40,277 nt of DNA, from positions 1-40,277 of IMG/VR virus record IMGVR_UViG_3300032278_004274; one strand, 5' to 3'. Numbering within the stretch: position 1 is the stretch's first letter; every line of letters begins with the position of its first letter. This DNA is from a virus. Below the pieces are notes generated by a model. It was not told where the DNA came from and made no database searches. It saw only the letters and a list, made by a program, of their open reading frames with translations. The position numbers were made by a program, and so were the translations under genes. Below are positions 14,825 through 22,657 of this stretch, piece after piece.

Positions 14825-15571
14825 ATGTCTTTCTTGGTTGGATTCTTCAAGGTTCTGGCGATGGCACTTCCAGTCGTGACCATCGCGGGTCTCATTTCGC
14901 CAAAGTATCTCCGGGATCCAGTGAGCGGCGCGGTACCACGCCGGCGGGCGATCATTATCTGGGGAACAATTGGCTCGATTCTGTCGGTCGTGGTTCTGAT
15001 TGCTTTGGTTCCCAAGGCGCCCAGCCCGCCCACTTTGCCGCAGACGGCTGCGCTACCAGAGTCAACCCCCAGTGCATCCGAGCCAATCGCTGCTGCCGTG
15101 GACCTGAAAAAGGGGCCCAAAGACTATAAGAGCCTCGGAATCACACCGGAGGTGTTTCGCATGCGCTTCAATAAGGAGATGACCAAGGTCAATGGGGACT
15201 ACAAGCTTGCCGAATTCGATATCGATCAAGGAGAGGTCTATGACGCCTTCGATCGGACACTGGGGACTGGCATTGCGATTGTGGGAACAGTCAATAAAGT
15301 CGATGGATCCATCCGGGAACTCATGGTGATCGTGGGAGGCGGGGATGCAAGCCACACGCTAAGATCGATAGCGTTTTTGCTCGCGGCCACCAAAGCTGTA
15401 AACCCGGACGCTCCTGCCAAGGAAAACGGCAGCACTGTGATCGAGATGACCAGATTCGCATTGGCTAACCTGGAAACTCCAAAGTCCATCGAGCGAACCG
15501 TTGGCAAACTGGAATACACGGCCTCTGCCAGCCACAGCACGGGTCTGATGTTCGCAATCAGCAGTCACTGA
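14825..15571 (+). CDS. two-helix membrane protein with exported domain, unknown
   Basis: This 248-residue protein has two N-terminal transmembrane helices (FLVGFFKVLAMALPVVTIAG and, about residues 42-60, a second rich in I, V and L). The loop between them is basic (LRDPVSGAVPRRR), which places the loop in the cytoplasm and the C-terminal domain, about 180 residues, in the periplasm. That domain starts after a proline/serine-rich linker and shows LGITPEVFRMRFNKEM and GTGIAIVGTVNKVDGS segments that I associate with uncharacterised Burkholderiales proteins. I chose the start with GGGGTG upstream; an ATG at 14807 is possible. The place between repressor and lysis genes is typical for lysogenic accessory genes. 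Confidence 0.65.
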   Translation: MSFLVGFFKVLAMALPVVTIAGLISPKYLRDPVSGAVPRRRAIIIWGTIGSILSVVVLIALVPKAPSPPTLPQTAALPESTPSASEPIAAAVDLKKGPKDYKSLGITPEVFRMRFNKEMTKVNGDYKLAEFDIDQGEVYDAFDRTLGTGIAIVGTVNKVDGSIRELMVIVGGGDASHTLRSIAFLLAATKAVNPDAPAKENGSTVIEMTRFALANLETPKSIERTVGKLEYTASASHSTGLMFAISSH

Positions 15572-15650
15572 GATCTCTCTGGCGAATTTGGCACCAGAGG
15601 GGCTGGGAGCGCACTATCCTAGCCATTCTCCACGACGAACACATGCCGTC

Positions 15651-15668
15651 ATTTGAACCGGTTCCAAT
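15651..15668 (+). promoter_or_regulatory. late-promoter dyad upstream of lysis genes (Plys-like)
   Basis: ATTTGAAC-CG-GTTCCAAT is an imperfect dyad with one mismatch in eight-base arms. Its centre lies 103.5 bp before the endolysin ATG. Two more copies stand upstream of the protease and of the W-like gene. In Mu the late promoters Plys and PI precede the lysis genes and gene I, so I infer a Mor/C-type activator site. A run of alternating CG (15676-15687) follows. Confidence 0.7.
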
Positions 15669-15729
15669 GACCCCTCGCGCGCGCGCGGCCATCATCGCTG
15701 CGTGACGCACAAAGCGCCCATCGCGCCCT

Positions 15730-15760
15730 CTGCGTCTTGATCCACTACGGTAAGACGCAG
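15730..15760 (+). promoter_or_regulatory. hairpin directly before the endolysin start
   Basis: CTGCGTCTT (15730-15738) and AAGACGCAG (15752-15760) form a perfect 9-bp stem with a 13-base loop, ending two bases before the ATG at 15763. There is no ordinary ribosome binding site for that ATG. The structure may delay or limit endolysin synthesis, or protect the message end. Confidence 0.55.
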
Positions 15761-15762
15761 CT

Positions 15763-16323
15763 ATGGGAAATGAATCGATGAGCGCTTTCGAGCAAGCCTT
15801 CGCCAAACTGCTCGGCATCGAGGGCGGGTATTCCAACCACAAGAACGACACCGGCGGGGCCACGCGCTACGGCATCACCGAGGCCGTGGCGCGTGCGGAA
15901 GGCTATACCGGCCCAATGCCGCAGTTGCCGGTCGATATGGCCAAGGCCATCTATCGTCGGCGCTACTGGGACCTGCTGCGCCTAGACGACGTAGCCAAGC
16001 TATGCCCAGCGATTTCCGACAAGATGTTCGACATCGCCGTGAATATGGGCACGTCGATCGCCGGTACTTTCCTGCAGCGGTCGCTCAATGTGCTGAACCG
16101 CCAAGGTGTCGACTACGCGGACGTCATCGCTGACGGTGTGGTCGGTCCGAGGTCGATCAATGCCCTGTGCGCCTACTTCGCCAGGCGCGGGGAAAAAGCC
16201 GCCCCGGTCTTGCTGAAGGCTCTCAACAGCCTGCAAGGTGCGCGGTATATCGAGCTTGCGGAGCGGCGTCCGGCCAACGAAGACTTCGTCTTTGGGTGGC
16301 TGGACAATCGAGTGGGGGTGTAG
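15763..16323 (+). CDS. endolysin, glycoside hydrolase family 108
   Basis: This 186-residue enzyme is a muramidase-type lysin of the GH108 family with a C-terminal peptidoglycan-binding-3 part. The active-site region is EGGYSNHKNDTGGATRYGIT at about residues 20-39, with E20 the likely catalytic acid. FDIAVNMGTS and the GVVGPRSINAL segment belong to the second part. There is no signal peptide, so release into the periplasm should need the holin. The start is uncertain: the ATG at 15763 follows a hairpin and lacks a ribosome site, while the ATG at 15778 is preceded by GGGAA. It is the first gene of the late lysis block. Confidence 0.92.
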   Translation: MGNESMSAFEQAFAKLLGIEGGYSNHKNDTGGATRYGITEAVARAEGYTGPMPQLPVDMAKAIYRRRYWDLLRLDDVAKLCPAISDKMFDIAVNMGTSIAGTFLQRSLNVLNRQGVDYADVIADGVVGPRSINALCAYFARRGEKAAPVLLKALNSLQGARYIELAERRPANEDFVFGWLDNRVGV

Positions 16324-16324
16324 C

Positions 16325-16873
16325 GTGCCCCTGATTCCGATCGCCATGGCCCTGGCGCAGTTCGCGCCGGGCATCATCAAGCTGCTAACCGGGAGCGACA
16401 AGGCTGAAGCGGTAGCCGGCAAAGTCGTCGATATCGCCCGGACGGTCACGGGGACCGACACGCCCGAGGCCGCGTTGGCTGCCATCCAGGCAGACCCCAA
16501 CAAGATTCTCGAATTCCAGCAAGCATTCAACGCGCAACAGGCGGACATAGAGAAGGCGTACCTGGCCGATGTCGCCGATGCGCGCGCCCGTGACGTGGAG
16601 TTCATCAGGTCTGGCCGACACAACGTGCGCGCGGACCTGATGATCGTGCTGGATGCGCTGGGCCTGCTGGCCTGCGTGGCGGCGCTGTTCTTCTACCGGA
16701 ACGAGATGTCGGGCGAGGTGGTAGCGCTGCTGTCCACCATCGCATCGATCTTTGGCCTGTGCCTGCGCGATGCACACCAGTTCGAGTTTGGCAGCAGCCG
16801 CGGCTCGAAAGAGAAGGACGAAGTTCTCGCCACCTCACTCAAAACCTCCAGTGAGGCCAGGAAGCCGCGATGA
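16325..16873 (+). CDS. holin-like membrane protein (3TM type)
   Basis: This 182-residue protein starts with GTG one base after the endolysin stop; GGGGGTG lies just upstream. The N-terminal half is amphipathic and helical (FAPGIIKLLTGSDKAEAVAG), followed by RADLMIVLDALGLLACVAAL and VVALLSTIASIFGLCL, two clear transmembrane helices. The arrangement recalls the three-helix holin family first described from gene-transfer agents (PF11351), where a short helix precedes the spans. Its place between endolysin and DUF2730 supports a holin role. The C-terminus is charged and would be cytoplasmic. Confidence 0.75.
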   Translation: MPLIPIAMALAQFAPGIIKLLTGSDKAEAVAGKVVDIARTVTGTDTPEAALAAIQADPNKILEFQQAFNAQQADIEKAYLADVADARARDVEFIRSGRHNVRADLMIVLDALGLLACVAALFFYRNEMSGEVVALLSTIASIFGLCLRDAHQFEFGSSRGSKEKDEVLATSLKTSSEARKPR

Positions 16874-17223
16874 TGATCCAGCTTGAACTCTGGCACCTGA
16901 TCTCCCTGCTGGTGAGCTTTCTCGCTGCCATGGGCGCCTTTGGGCGCGTGCTGCTCGCCCAGTTCGAAAAGCGCATGGCTGACCGATTCGCGGCCCAGGA
17001 CCAACTGCGCAACGAACTCCACAAAGTCACGCTTCAAACCATCCAGTCGAGCGAGCAGTTGCTGCGCCAGCTCGAGCGCGACCACCTCAACCTCAAGGCC
17101 GAGTTGCCGCGCGAATACTGGCGGCGCGAAGACGCGATTCGCGAATACACGGTCATGCACGCGAAGCTGGACGCGCTGGCCGGCAAGATTGACTCGATCA
17201 ACAACAGGGGAGCGACGGCATGA
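16870..17223 (+). CDS. DUF2730-like protein (Mu gp25 type)
   Basis: This 117-residue protein has one N-terminal transmembrane helix (LELWHLISLLVSFLAAMGAF) followed by a long charged helix that probably forms a coiled coil (about 30-80). This is the layout of DUF2730 proteins, which occur in Mu-like phages between the lysis genes and the terminase (Mu gp25). The layout is also that of an i-spanin, and as no other spanin is visible, a spanin-like role is possible but unproven. Its ATG overlaps the previous stop as ATGA and its own stop overlaps the next start in the same way. Confidence 0.75.
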   Translation: MMIQLELWHLISLLVSFLAAMGAFGRVLLAQFEKRMADRFAAQDQLRNELHKVTLQTIQSSEQLLRQLERDHLNLKAELPREYWRREDAIREYTVMHAKLDALAGKIDSINNRGATA

Positions 17224-17537
17224 TCGACTTGGAAAAAGCCCGGCGTGAGACCTTGCGCTGGCGCATCCTGGTGGCGCTCAATGTGAGCCGGCCGGAGCCT
17301 GTCGACGAGGGCCTGCTGTTGTCCGTGCTGACGGATACCAAGTTGCAGGTGTCGACGCGCGAACTGCGCCGGGAGCTGGACTATCTTGCGGAGCGCGAAC
17401 TAGCGACCCTGCAGGGTAAGGACGGCCCGCTGTGGATGGCCGGCCTGACGCGTCATGGCGTCGACGTTGTCGAGTACACCGTCGAATGCCAGCCGGGTAT
17501 CGCGCGCCCGCCGAAGTATTGGGCTGGGGACAGGTAA
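17220..17537 (+). CDS. Mu gp26-like small winged-helix protein
   Basis: This 105-residue protein has the pattern of a winged helix: RWRILVALNVSRPEPVDEG, then LLLSVLTDTKLQVSTREL followed by RRELDYLAERELATLQGKDG as recognition helix and wing. It matches in size and position the gp26 protein found before the terminase small subunit of Mu-like phages. It may bind DNA, perhaps in packaging or regulation, but its function has not been established. It overlaps both neighbours by one to four bases, within the late block. Confidence 0.8.
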   Translation: MIDLEKARRETLRWRILVALNVSRPEPVDEGLLLSVLTDTKLQVSTRELRRELDYLAERELATLQGKDGPLWMAGLTRHGVDVVEYTVECQPGIARPPKYWAGDR

Positions 17538-18058
17538 TGCCGCCTCGCTCCAAGGTCGCCCGCCTGCCTCCGGCCGTCAAGGAATGGCTGGAAAGCGCGC
17601 TGCTGGAGAACAACTTCAGCAGCTACGAGTTGCTGGCCGCCGAGCTGCGTGCGCGTGGCTACGAAATCAGCAAGAGCGGACTGCAGCGCTTCGGAGCGGA
17701 TTTCGAAGAGCGGATCCGGGCGCTCAAGGTCGCAACGGAACAGGCGAAGGTCGTGGTGCGCGAGATGCCCGACGACGAAGGCGCGACCAACGAAGCCTTG
17801 CTGATGCTCACGCGCAGCAAGCTGTTCGAGGTCATGCTCGAGATGGAGGTGGACCCACAGAAGGTCGACCTGGCCAAGGTCACGCGCTCCATTGCAGATC
17901 TGGCCAAGGCGTCAATCGCACAGAAGCAGCACGCTCTGCAGGTGCGCGCCAAGGCCGAGGCCGCAGCCGACGCGGTGGAAAAGGTGGCCCGCCAGGGCGG
18001 CCTGTCGGCCAAAACGGTCGACGACATCCGGCGCCACATCCTAGGTATTGCCCAATGA
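17537..18058 (+). CDS. terminase small subunit (Mu gp27, DUF3486)
   Basis: This 173-residue protein belongs to the DUF3486 family, typified by Mu gp27, the small terminase component that recognises phage DNA for packaging. Visible features are the N-terminal SKVARLPPAVKEWLESALLE, the helix-turn-helix-like SSYELLAAELRARGYEISKS and LQRFGADFEERIRALK, and a long helical C-terminal region. The ATG shares a base with the previous stop (TAATG). The large subunit follows with an ATGA overlap, so the two are probably made in step. The frame stays open upstream of 17537 but only this start fits the coupling. Confidence 0.92.
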   Translation: MPPRSKVARLPPAVKEWLESALLENNFSSYELLAAELRARGYEISKSGLQRFGADFEERIRALKVATEQAKVVVREMPDDEGATNEALLMLTRSKLFEVMLEMEVDPQKVDLAKVTRSIADLAKASIAQKQHALQVRAKAEAAADAVEKVARQGGLSAKTVDDIRRHILGIAQ

Positions 18059-19590
18059 CGCACGTGACATCCGCACCGGCCGCGGCCAAGCCGGTGGCAC
18101 GTGCAGCTGCCGACGCCGCCCTGCGGGCTCCTGCGGTGTTGTTGCCCTATCAGCAGCGCTGGTGTGCCGACACGGCGCCGGTAAAAATCTGTGAGAAGTC
18201 ACGCCGTATCGGCCTGTCCTGGGCCGAGGCTGCCGATTCGGCGCTCATGGCCGCCAGCGACGCCGGCATGGACACGTGGTACGTTGGCTATAACAAGGAC
18301 ATGGCCCAGGAGTTCATCCTGGATTGCGCGGATTGGGCACGCTCCTACGGCATGGTGGCGGGTGAGATTGAGGAGACGGAAGAGGTTTTCGTTGAAGGCG
18401 ACGAGCGAAAGGCCATCCTGGCGTTCGTGATTCGTTTTGCATCGGGATTCCGCATTACCGCGCTGTCCTCGCGCCCGTCGAACCTGCGCGGCAAGCAAGG
18501 CCGCGTCATCATCGACGAAGCGGCTTTCCATGACCAACTGGGCGAGCTGCTCAAAGCAGCGATGGCGCTGCTGATCTGGGGCGGCCAGGTCCACATCATC
18601 TCCACGCACGACGGCGCGGATAACCCATTCGCCGAGCTGATCGAGGAATGCCGGGCCGGCAAGAAGCCATATTCCGTGCACCGGATCCCCTTTGTTCAGG
18701 CTTTGGCCGAAGGCCTGTATCAGCGTGTGTGCCTGAAGAAGGGCATCCCGTGGACTATCGAGGGCGAGCGTGCCTGGGCCAAGGAGATCCGGGACTTCTA
18801 TGGCGAAGACGCCGAGGAAGAACTCGATTGCGTGCCCAAGCGCGGCGGCGGCAAGTACCTGTCCATCGCCCTGATCGAATCGCGCATGTCGGCCGACACG
18901 ACGATCCTGGAGATATCGCGTAACGACGAGTTCGTGGTGCTGCCTGAGCATATCCGCATGGCCGATATCGCGGACTGGTGCAATGCGCAGCTGCTGCCCC
19001 TGCTGGCCAAGATTCCTTCGACGGTTCGCAGCTACTACGGCCAGGACTTCGGGCGCAGTGGCGACCTCTCGTCAGGCGTACCACTAATCCAGGCCAACGA
19101 CCTGGTTCGCCGGCTGCCGTTCCTGCTCGAGATGGCGAACATTCCCTTCGAGTGTCAGAAGCAGCTCGTCTTCTTCCTGTTGGATCGTCTGCCCAATTTG
19201 ATGGGTGCCGCATTTGATGCGACCGGCAACGGCGCGTATCTGGCCGAGGTAGCCATGCAGCGGTATGGCCGCAATCGGGTCGATGAAATCAAGTTGTCGC
19301 AGGACTGGTACATGCGCTGGATGCCCAAGCTCAAGGCCGGCCTCGAGGACGGCAACCTGGACGGCCTGCCCAAACACGACGGCGTGCGCGACGATCTGCG
19401 CGGTATCGAGAAGGTCAAGGGTATCCCGATGGTGGTGAGGCGCACCGCCGGCAAGGACAAACAGCAGCGCCATGGCGACTCGGCCGTCGCGCTTTGCCTG
19501 GCCAACTACGCCTCCTATGAACTCAACAAGGGGCCGGTGCGTGTCACGAGCCGGCCCCGCCGTGGCGGCGATATCGCACGCGGTTACTGA
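18055..19590 (+). CDS. terminase large subunit (Mu gp28-like)
   Basis: This 511-residue packaging motor has an N-terminal ATPase and C-terminal nuclease. The Walker A-like region is KSRRIGLSWAEA at about 49-60, of the modified type common in terminases, and Walker B is VIIDEA at about 151-156 with the catalytic glutamate at 155. WGGQVHIISTHDG fits the coupling motif III. The nuclease begins near residue 330 with YYGQDFGRSGDLS, where the aspartate would bind metal, and continues with FDATGNG. Mu-like phages use such a terminase for headful packaging from integrated DNA. The real start is the ATG overlapping the small-subunit stop; the frame stays open for 600 bp upstream without meaning. Confidence 0.93.
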   Translation: MTHVTSAPAAAKPVARAAADAALRAPAVLLPYQQRWCADTAPVKICEKSRRIGLSWAEAADSALMAASDAGMDTWYVGYNKDMAQEFILDCADWARSYGMVAGEIEETEEVFVEGDERKAILAFVIRFASGFRITALSSRPSNLRGKQGRVIIDEAAFHDQLGELLKAAMALLIWGGQVHIISTHDGADNPFAELIEECRAGKKPYSVHRIPFVQALAEGLYQRVCLKKGIPWTIEGERAWAKEIRDFYGEDAEEELDCVPKRGGGKYLSIALIESRMSADTTILEISRNDEFVVLPEHIRMADIADWCNAQLLPLLAKIPSTVRSYYGQDFGRSGDLSSGVPLIQANDLVRRLPFLLEMANIPFECQKQLVFFLLDRLPNLMGAAFDATGNGAYLAEVAMQRYGRNRVDEIKLSQDWYMRWMPKLKAGLEDGNLDGLPKHDGVRDDLRGIEKVKGIPMVVRRTAGKDKQQRHGDSAVALCLANYASYELNKGPVRVTSRPRRGGDIARGY

Positions 19591-19601
19591 AGGGGCATCC
19601 C

Positions 19602-21122
19602 ATGAACAACGGGCTGTACTTGCCGAACGGCACTTTCGTCCGCTTCTCCGAAGCCGACACGCGCGTCGCGCTGGCACGCGATATCGCCACGCGCGAACGC
19701 ATGAACCTGGGGATGCAGTGGTTCCTCCCCAACCCCGATACGGTGTTGCGCAAGCTCGGCCAGTCCATTCAGGTGTATCGCGACCTGACGAAAGATCCCG
19801 CGGTAGGAGGGCTCGTTCGCCGGCGTCGCTCAGCGGTGCTGCGCCTGGCACGCGGGCTGGACCCGGATTTCAAAGGCCCGGCGAGAGTTCGTAAGGACGT
19901 CGCTGCAATGCTGGGTAGCGTCAACGTGGCCCAGATCATCAGGCAGGCGCTGGCCGCTCCGCTGTACGGCTATCAGCCGATGGAAATCACGTGGGCGATC
20001 GAGGCCGGGCGCTATATGCCCAAGGCCGTTACGGCCAAGCCACCCGAGTGGTTTGCCTTTGACCAAGCCGGCCGGCTCGTTCTGCTGACGCCCAGCGCGC
20101 CGACCGGCGAGCAACTGCCACCCTACAAGTTCATTCTGGCCACGCAGGATGCCAGCTACGAGAATCCCTACGGCGAAGCGGACCTGGCCATGTGCTTCTG
20201 GCCGGTCGCTTTCAAACGAGGCGGCCTCAAATTCTGGGTCAAGTTCACCGAGAAATACGGCATGCCGATGGTTGTCGGCAAGCTACCGCGTGGCAGGGGC
20301 ACCGGCCACGATGCCGACGATCTGCTCGACAAGCTCGAGCAGATGGTCCAGGACGCTGTGGCGGTGATCCCGGACGATGCATCGGTCGATCTGAAAGAGG
20401 TCAAGAGTGGATCCGGCAACGCCGAGTTGTACGAGCGACTGCTGCTGTTCTGCCGTTCGGAGATCTCGATCGCCCTGACTGGAACGAATCAGACCACGGA
20501 GGCGAACAGCAATCGCGCCAGCGCTACCGCGGGCCTCGAGGTGGCGGACGATATTCGGGATGGCGACGCGGAAATTGCCGCGGCAGCAATCAATTCCCTG
20601 GTCAGGTACTACTGCGCGCTCAACCACGATATTCCCGAGGAGAATGTGCCGGTCTACCAGATCTGGGAGCCGGAAGACAAGGACGCGACGCGCGATCGCC
20701 AGGCGAAGCGTTCCCGGGACATGCGAGCCGCCGGCGCCCACTTCACGCCGCGCTACTTCGAGCGGGCTTTCGGCCTGGAGGCAGGCGACCTGGACGCAGC
20801 GCGGATGACGGCACCGTCGTCCGATCGCCTGCCTGCGGATCCGACGTTTGCAGAAAGTGCCCTGTCATACGAGGAGCAGGATGGCCTGGACATGGTCCTC
20901 GAGCAGCTCGCGGCGCAGACGATGCCGGGCGTCAGCGTTGCGATGCTCAAGCCTGTCCTGGACGCCCTGCGCGCAGGTGCCGACGCCAAGACCGCGCAGG
21001 CCATGCTGGTCCGCCTGCTGCCCGACATCGATACGGCGCTCCTGCAGCAGTCCCTCGCGCAGCTGCTGTTCGTCGCTGATGTCGTCGGCCGGCTCAGCGT
21101 GCAGACCGAGCTCACGGCATGA
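19602..21122 (+). CDS. portal protein (Mu gp29, DUF935)
   Basis: This 506-residue protein fits the DUF935 portal family of Mu-like phages, which forms the dodecameric ring at the head vertex through which DNA passes. Family signs are an N-terminal part with NPDTVLRKLGQSIQVYRDL, the LVRRRRSAVLRLARGL helix, the GYQPMEITW segment, and FWVKFTEKYGMPMVVGK in the centre. The last quarter is helical and may reach into the head. GGGG lies before the start at correct distance. It overlaps the next gene by four bases. Confidence 0.94.
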   Translation: MNNGLYLPNGTFVRFSEADTRVALARDIATRERMNLGMQWFLPNPDTVLRKLGQSIQVYRDLTKDPAVGGLVRRRRSAVLRLARGLDPDFKGPARVRKDVAAMLGSVNVAQIIRQALAAPLYGYQPMEITWAIEAGRYMPKAVTAKPPEWFAFDQAGRLVLLTPSAPTGEQLPPYKFILATQDASYENPYGEADLAMCFWPVAFKRGGLKFWVKFTEKYGMPMVVGKLPRGRGTGHDADDLLDKLEQMVQDAVAVIPDDASVDLKEVKSGSGNAELYERLLLFCRSEISIALTGTNQTTEANSNRASATAGLEVADDIRDGDAEIAAAAINSLVRYYCALNHDIPEENVPVYQIWEPEDKDATRDRQAKRSRDMRAAGAHFTPRYFERAFGLEAGDLDAARMTAPSSDRLPADPTFAESALSYEEQDGLDMVLEQLAAQTMPGVSVAMLKPVLDALRAGADAKTAQAMLVRLLPDIDTALLQQSLAQLLFVADVVGRLSVQTELTA

Positions 21123-21976
21123 GTGAGCAAGCTGACCCGCAGAGCATTACGGCTGCTGACGTCCGAGCGGTGTTCGGCCTTGAGCCGAAGGATGTGATCG
21201 CATATTTTCAGCGCAAAGGGTTCGCCATCACATGGAACTGGCAGGAGGTGTTGAACGAAGCGCATGCACATGCGTTCACGGTGGCCAAGGTGATGCAGCT
21301 CGATATCCTGCAGGATATCCATGACGCTCTGGACACCGCCATTCGGGATGCCCAGCCATACGTCCAGTTCGTCGACCAACTTGAGCCCATCTTGAAACGC
21401 AAAGGCTGGTGGGGCCGCAAGGAAGTTCTCGACGCCGATACGGGGGAGATCACGAGCGTGCAGCTCGGTAGCCCGCGCCGGCTGTGGACCATCTATCAGA
21501 CGAACATGCAGTCCGCCTATATGGCTGGGCGCTACAAGGCCATGATGGAGGCCACCGACACGCATCCCTATTGGCAGTACGTGGCGGTGATGGATGGGCG
21601 CACGCGGCCATCGCATCGCGCGCTCAATGGGCGCGTGTACCGCTTCGACGATCCGTTCTGGGCGACCTTCTATCCGCCATTGGGCTGGAACTGCCGCTGT
21701 CGCGTACGCCCAGTCTCTGAGGCGACACTGGCTCGCATGGACTTGAGGGCCCGCCAGTCCGGCTCTGAGCCCATCCGGGTGAAGAAGATCGAACTGCCGA
21801 GCGGCGACAAGGTTGCAGTGACTGCGTTCCGAACTGTCGACTCGAAGACGGGCAAGCGCATCGTGGTTCAGACGGACCCCGGCTTTTCCTTCAACCCCGG
21901 CCGCGCGGCGTGGGAGCCCGATGCCGGACGCTGGCGCGGCCCGATTGCCGATCTGGCGAAACAGACCTGGCAATGA
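21119..21976 (+). CDS. Mu F-like minor head protein (gp30)
   Basis: This 285-residue protein belongs to the phage Mu F-like/SPP1 gp7-type head morphogenesis family. The diagnostic C-terminal region is present: YVAVMDGRTRPSHRALNGRV and later FYPPLGWNCRCRVRPV, with the conserved cysteines and arginines. The N-terminal part is helical (QEVLNEAHAHAFTVAKVM). Such proteins are minor capsid components that assist portal and head assembly and may enter the cell with the DNA. ATGA overlaps connect it to the portal and to the next gene. Confidence 0.93.
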   Translation: MSEQADPQSITAADVRAVFGLEPKDVIAYFQRKGFAITWNWQEVLNEAHAHAFTVAKVMQLDILQDIHDALDTAIRDAQPYVQFVDQLEPILKRKGWWGRKEVLDADTGEITSVQLGSPRRLWTIYQTNMQSAYMAGRYKAMMEATDTHPYWQYVAVMDGRTRPSHRALNGRVYRFDDPFWATFYPPLGWNCRCRVRPVSEATLARMDLRARQSGSEPIRVKKIELPSGDKVAVTAFRTVDSKTGKRIVVQTDPGFSFNPGRAAWEPDAGRWRGPIADLAKQTWQ

Positions 21977-22446
21977 TCGAATTTCGCCTGAACACCGCCG
22001 ATCTCGACGCGGCCATGAATCGGCTCGCGAACATCGGGCTGCTTCATACGCTCACGCCCAAGCTTGCGGTCGAGTTGTTGTCGCTCACCGAGGAGAACTT
22101 CGAGACGGAAGGCCATGGAGACTGGGCGCCGTGGGCGGAGTCGACGAAGGCCGCACGACTCGCGCGATCGCCCAAGGGCGCTGGCAAGATCCTGCAGGAA
22201 TCGGGGCACCTGGCCCGCAGCGTGGTGACAGGACACGGCACAGACTATGCGGCGGTGGGCGTACCGTACAATGAAGAGGCGAAGAACTACGCCGCCATCC
22301 AGCAGCTGGGTGGCAACGCCGGGCGCGGCCACAGCGTGCATATCCTCGCTCGACCGTATTTGCCATTCACTGAGGACGGGTTGCTGCCGGAGGCGGAAGA
22401 CGCGCTCCTGGACCTGACCCTGACCTGGCTCATGCGCTCCATCTGA
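21973..22446 (+). CDS. virion morphogenesis protein (Mu G-like, gp31)
   Basis: This 157-residue protein matches the phage virion morphogenesis family that includes Mu gpG and P2 gpS, involved in tail completion or head-tail joining. Characteristic parts are FETEGHGDWAPWAESTKAAR, the KILQESGHLARSV strand, and HILARPYLPFTEDG near the end. The ATG at 21973 overlaps the F-like stop as ATGA; an upstream in-frame start was rejected for that reason. After it comes a gap with the PI-like dyad, so it ends one transcription block. Confidence 0.9.
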   Translation: MIEFRLNTADLDAAMNRLANIGLLHTLTPKLAVELLSLTEENFETEGHGDWAPWAESTKAARLARSPKGAGKILQESGHLARSVVTGHGTDYAAVGVPYNEEAKNYAAIQQLGGNAGRGHSVHILARPYLPFTEDGLLPEAEDALLDLTLTWLMRSI

Positions 22447-22606
22447 AGACAGCGTCGCTGTCGCCCGGGACGGCCCCGCTGCGGCCGATGTAGCAACTTC
22501 TTTCGGTGCAAGCATTGGCGGGATTTATAAACGCTTTACGCGGCCAATCGAATCCCATCCCACAGACGCATTCGCTGTCGCTGCCCAGGCAGTACCTCAA
22601 TGACGG

Positions 22607-22624
22607 TTTTGAACCCGTTCAAAT
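22607..22624 (+). promoter_or_regulatory. late-promoter dyad upstream of the protease (PI-like)
   Basis: TTTTGAAC-CC-GTTCAAAT is the best copy of the shared dyad (seven perfect pairs per arm). Its centre is 42.5 bp before the protease ATG. A 5-bp hairpin CCGCA-CAAGA-TGCGG (22641-22655) lies between them and ends two bases before the ATG, with no ribosome site. Mu has its late promoter PI at the corresponding place. The rest of the 22447-22657 gap shows only a weak hairpin (22448-22462). Confidence 0.75.
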
Positions 22625-22657
22625 GACACGTGTGAGCCCACCGCACAAGATGCGGCT

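Noticed and set aside
15676-15687. Alternating CG run as Z-DNA or functional element
   Set aside because: Only 12 bases in a GC-rich genome; could be chance, so mentioned only as context of the lysis promoter.
17455-18054. 200-codon upstream extension of the terminase large subunit
   Set aside because: Overlaps the complete small terminase and gp26-like genes in another frame; the ATGA-coupled start at 18055 is much better.
20753-21973. 406-residue open frame on the minus strand
   Set aside because: Shadow of the portal and F-like head genes; no domain and no ribosome site.
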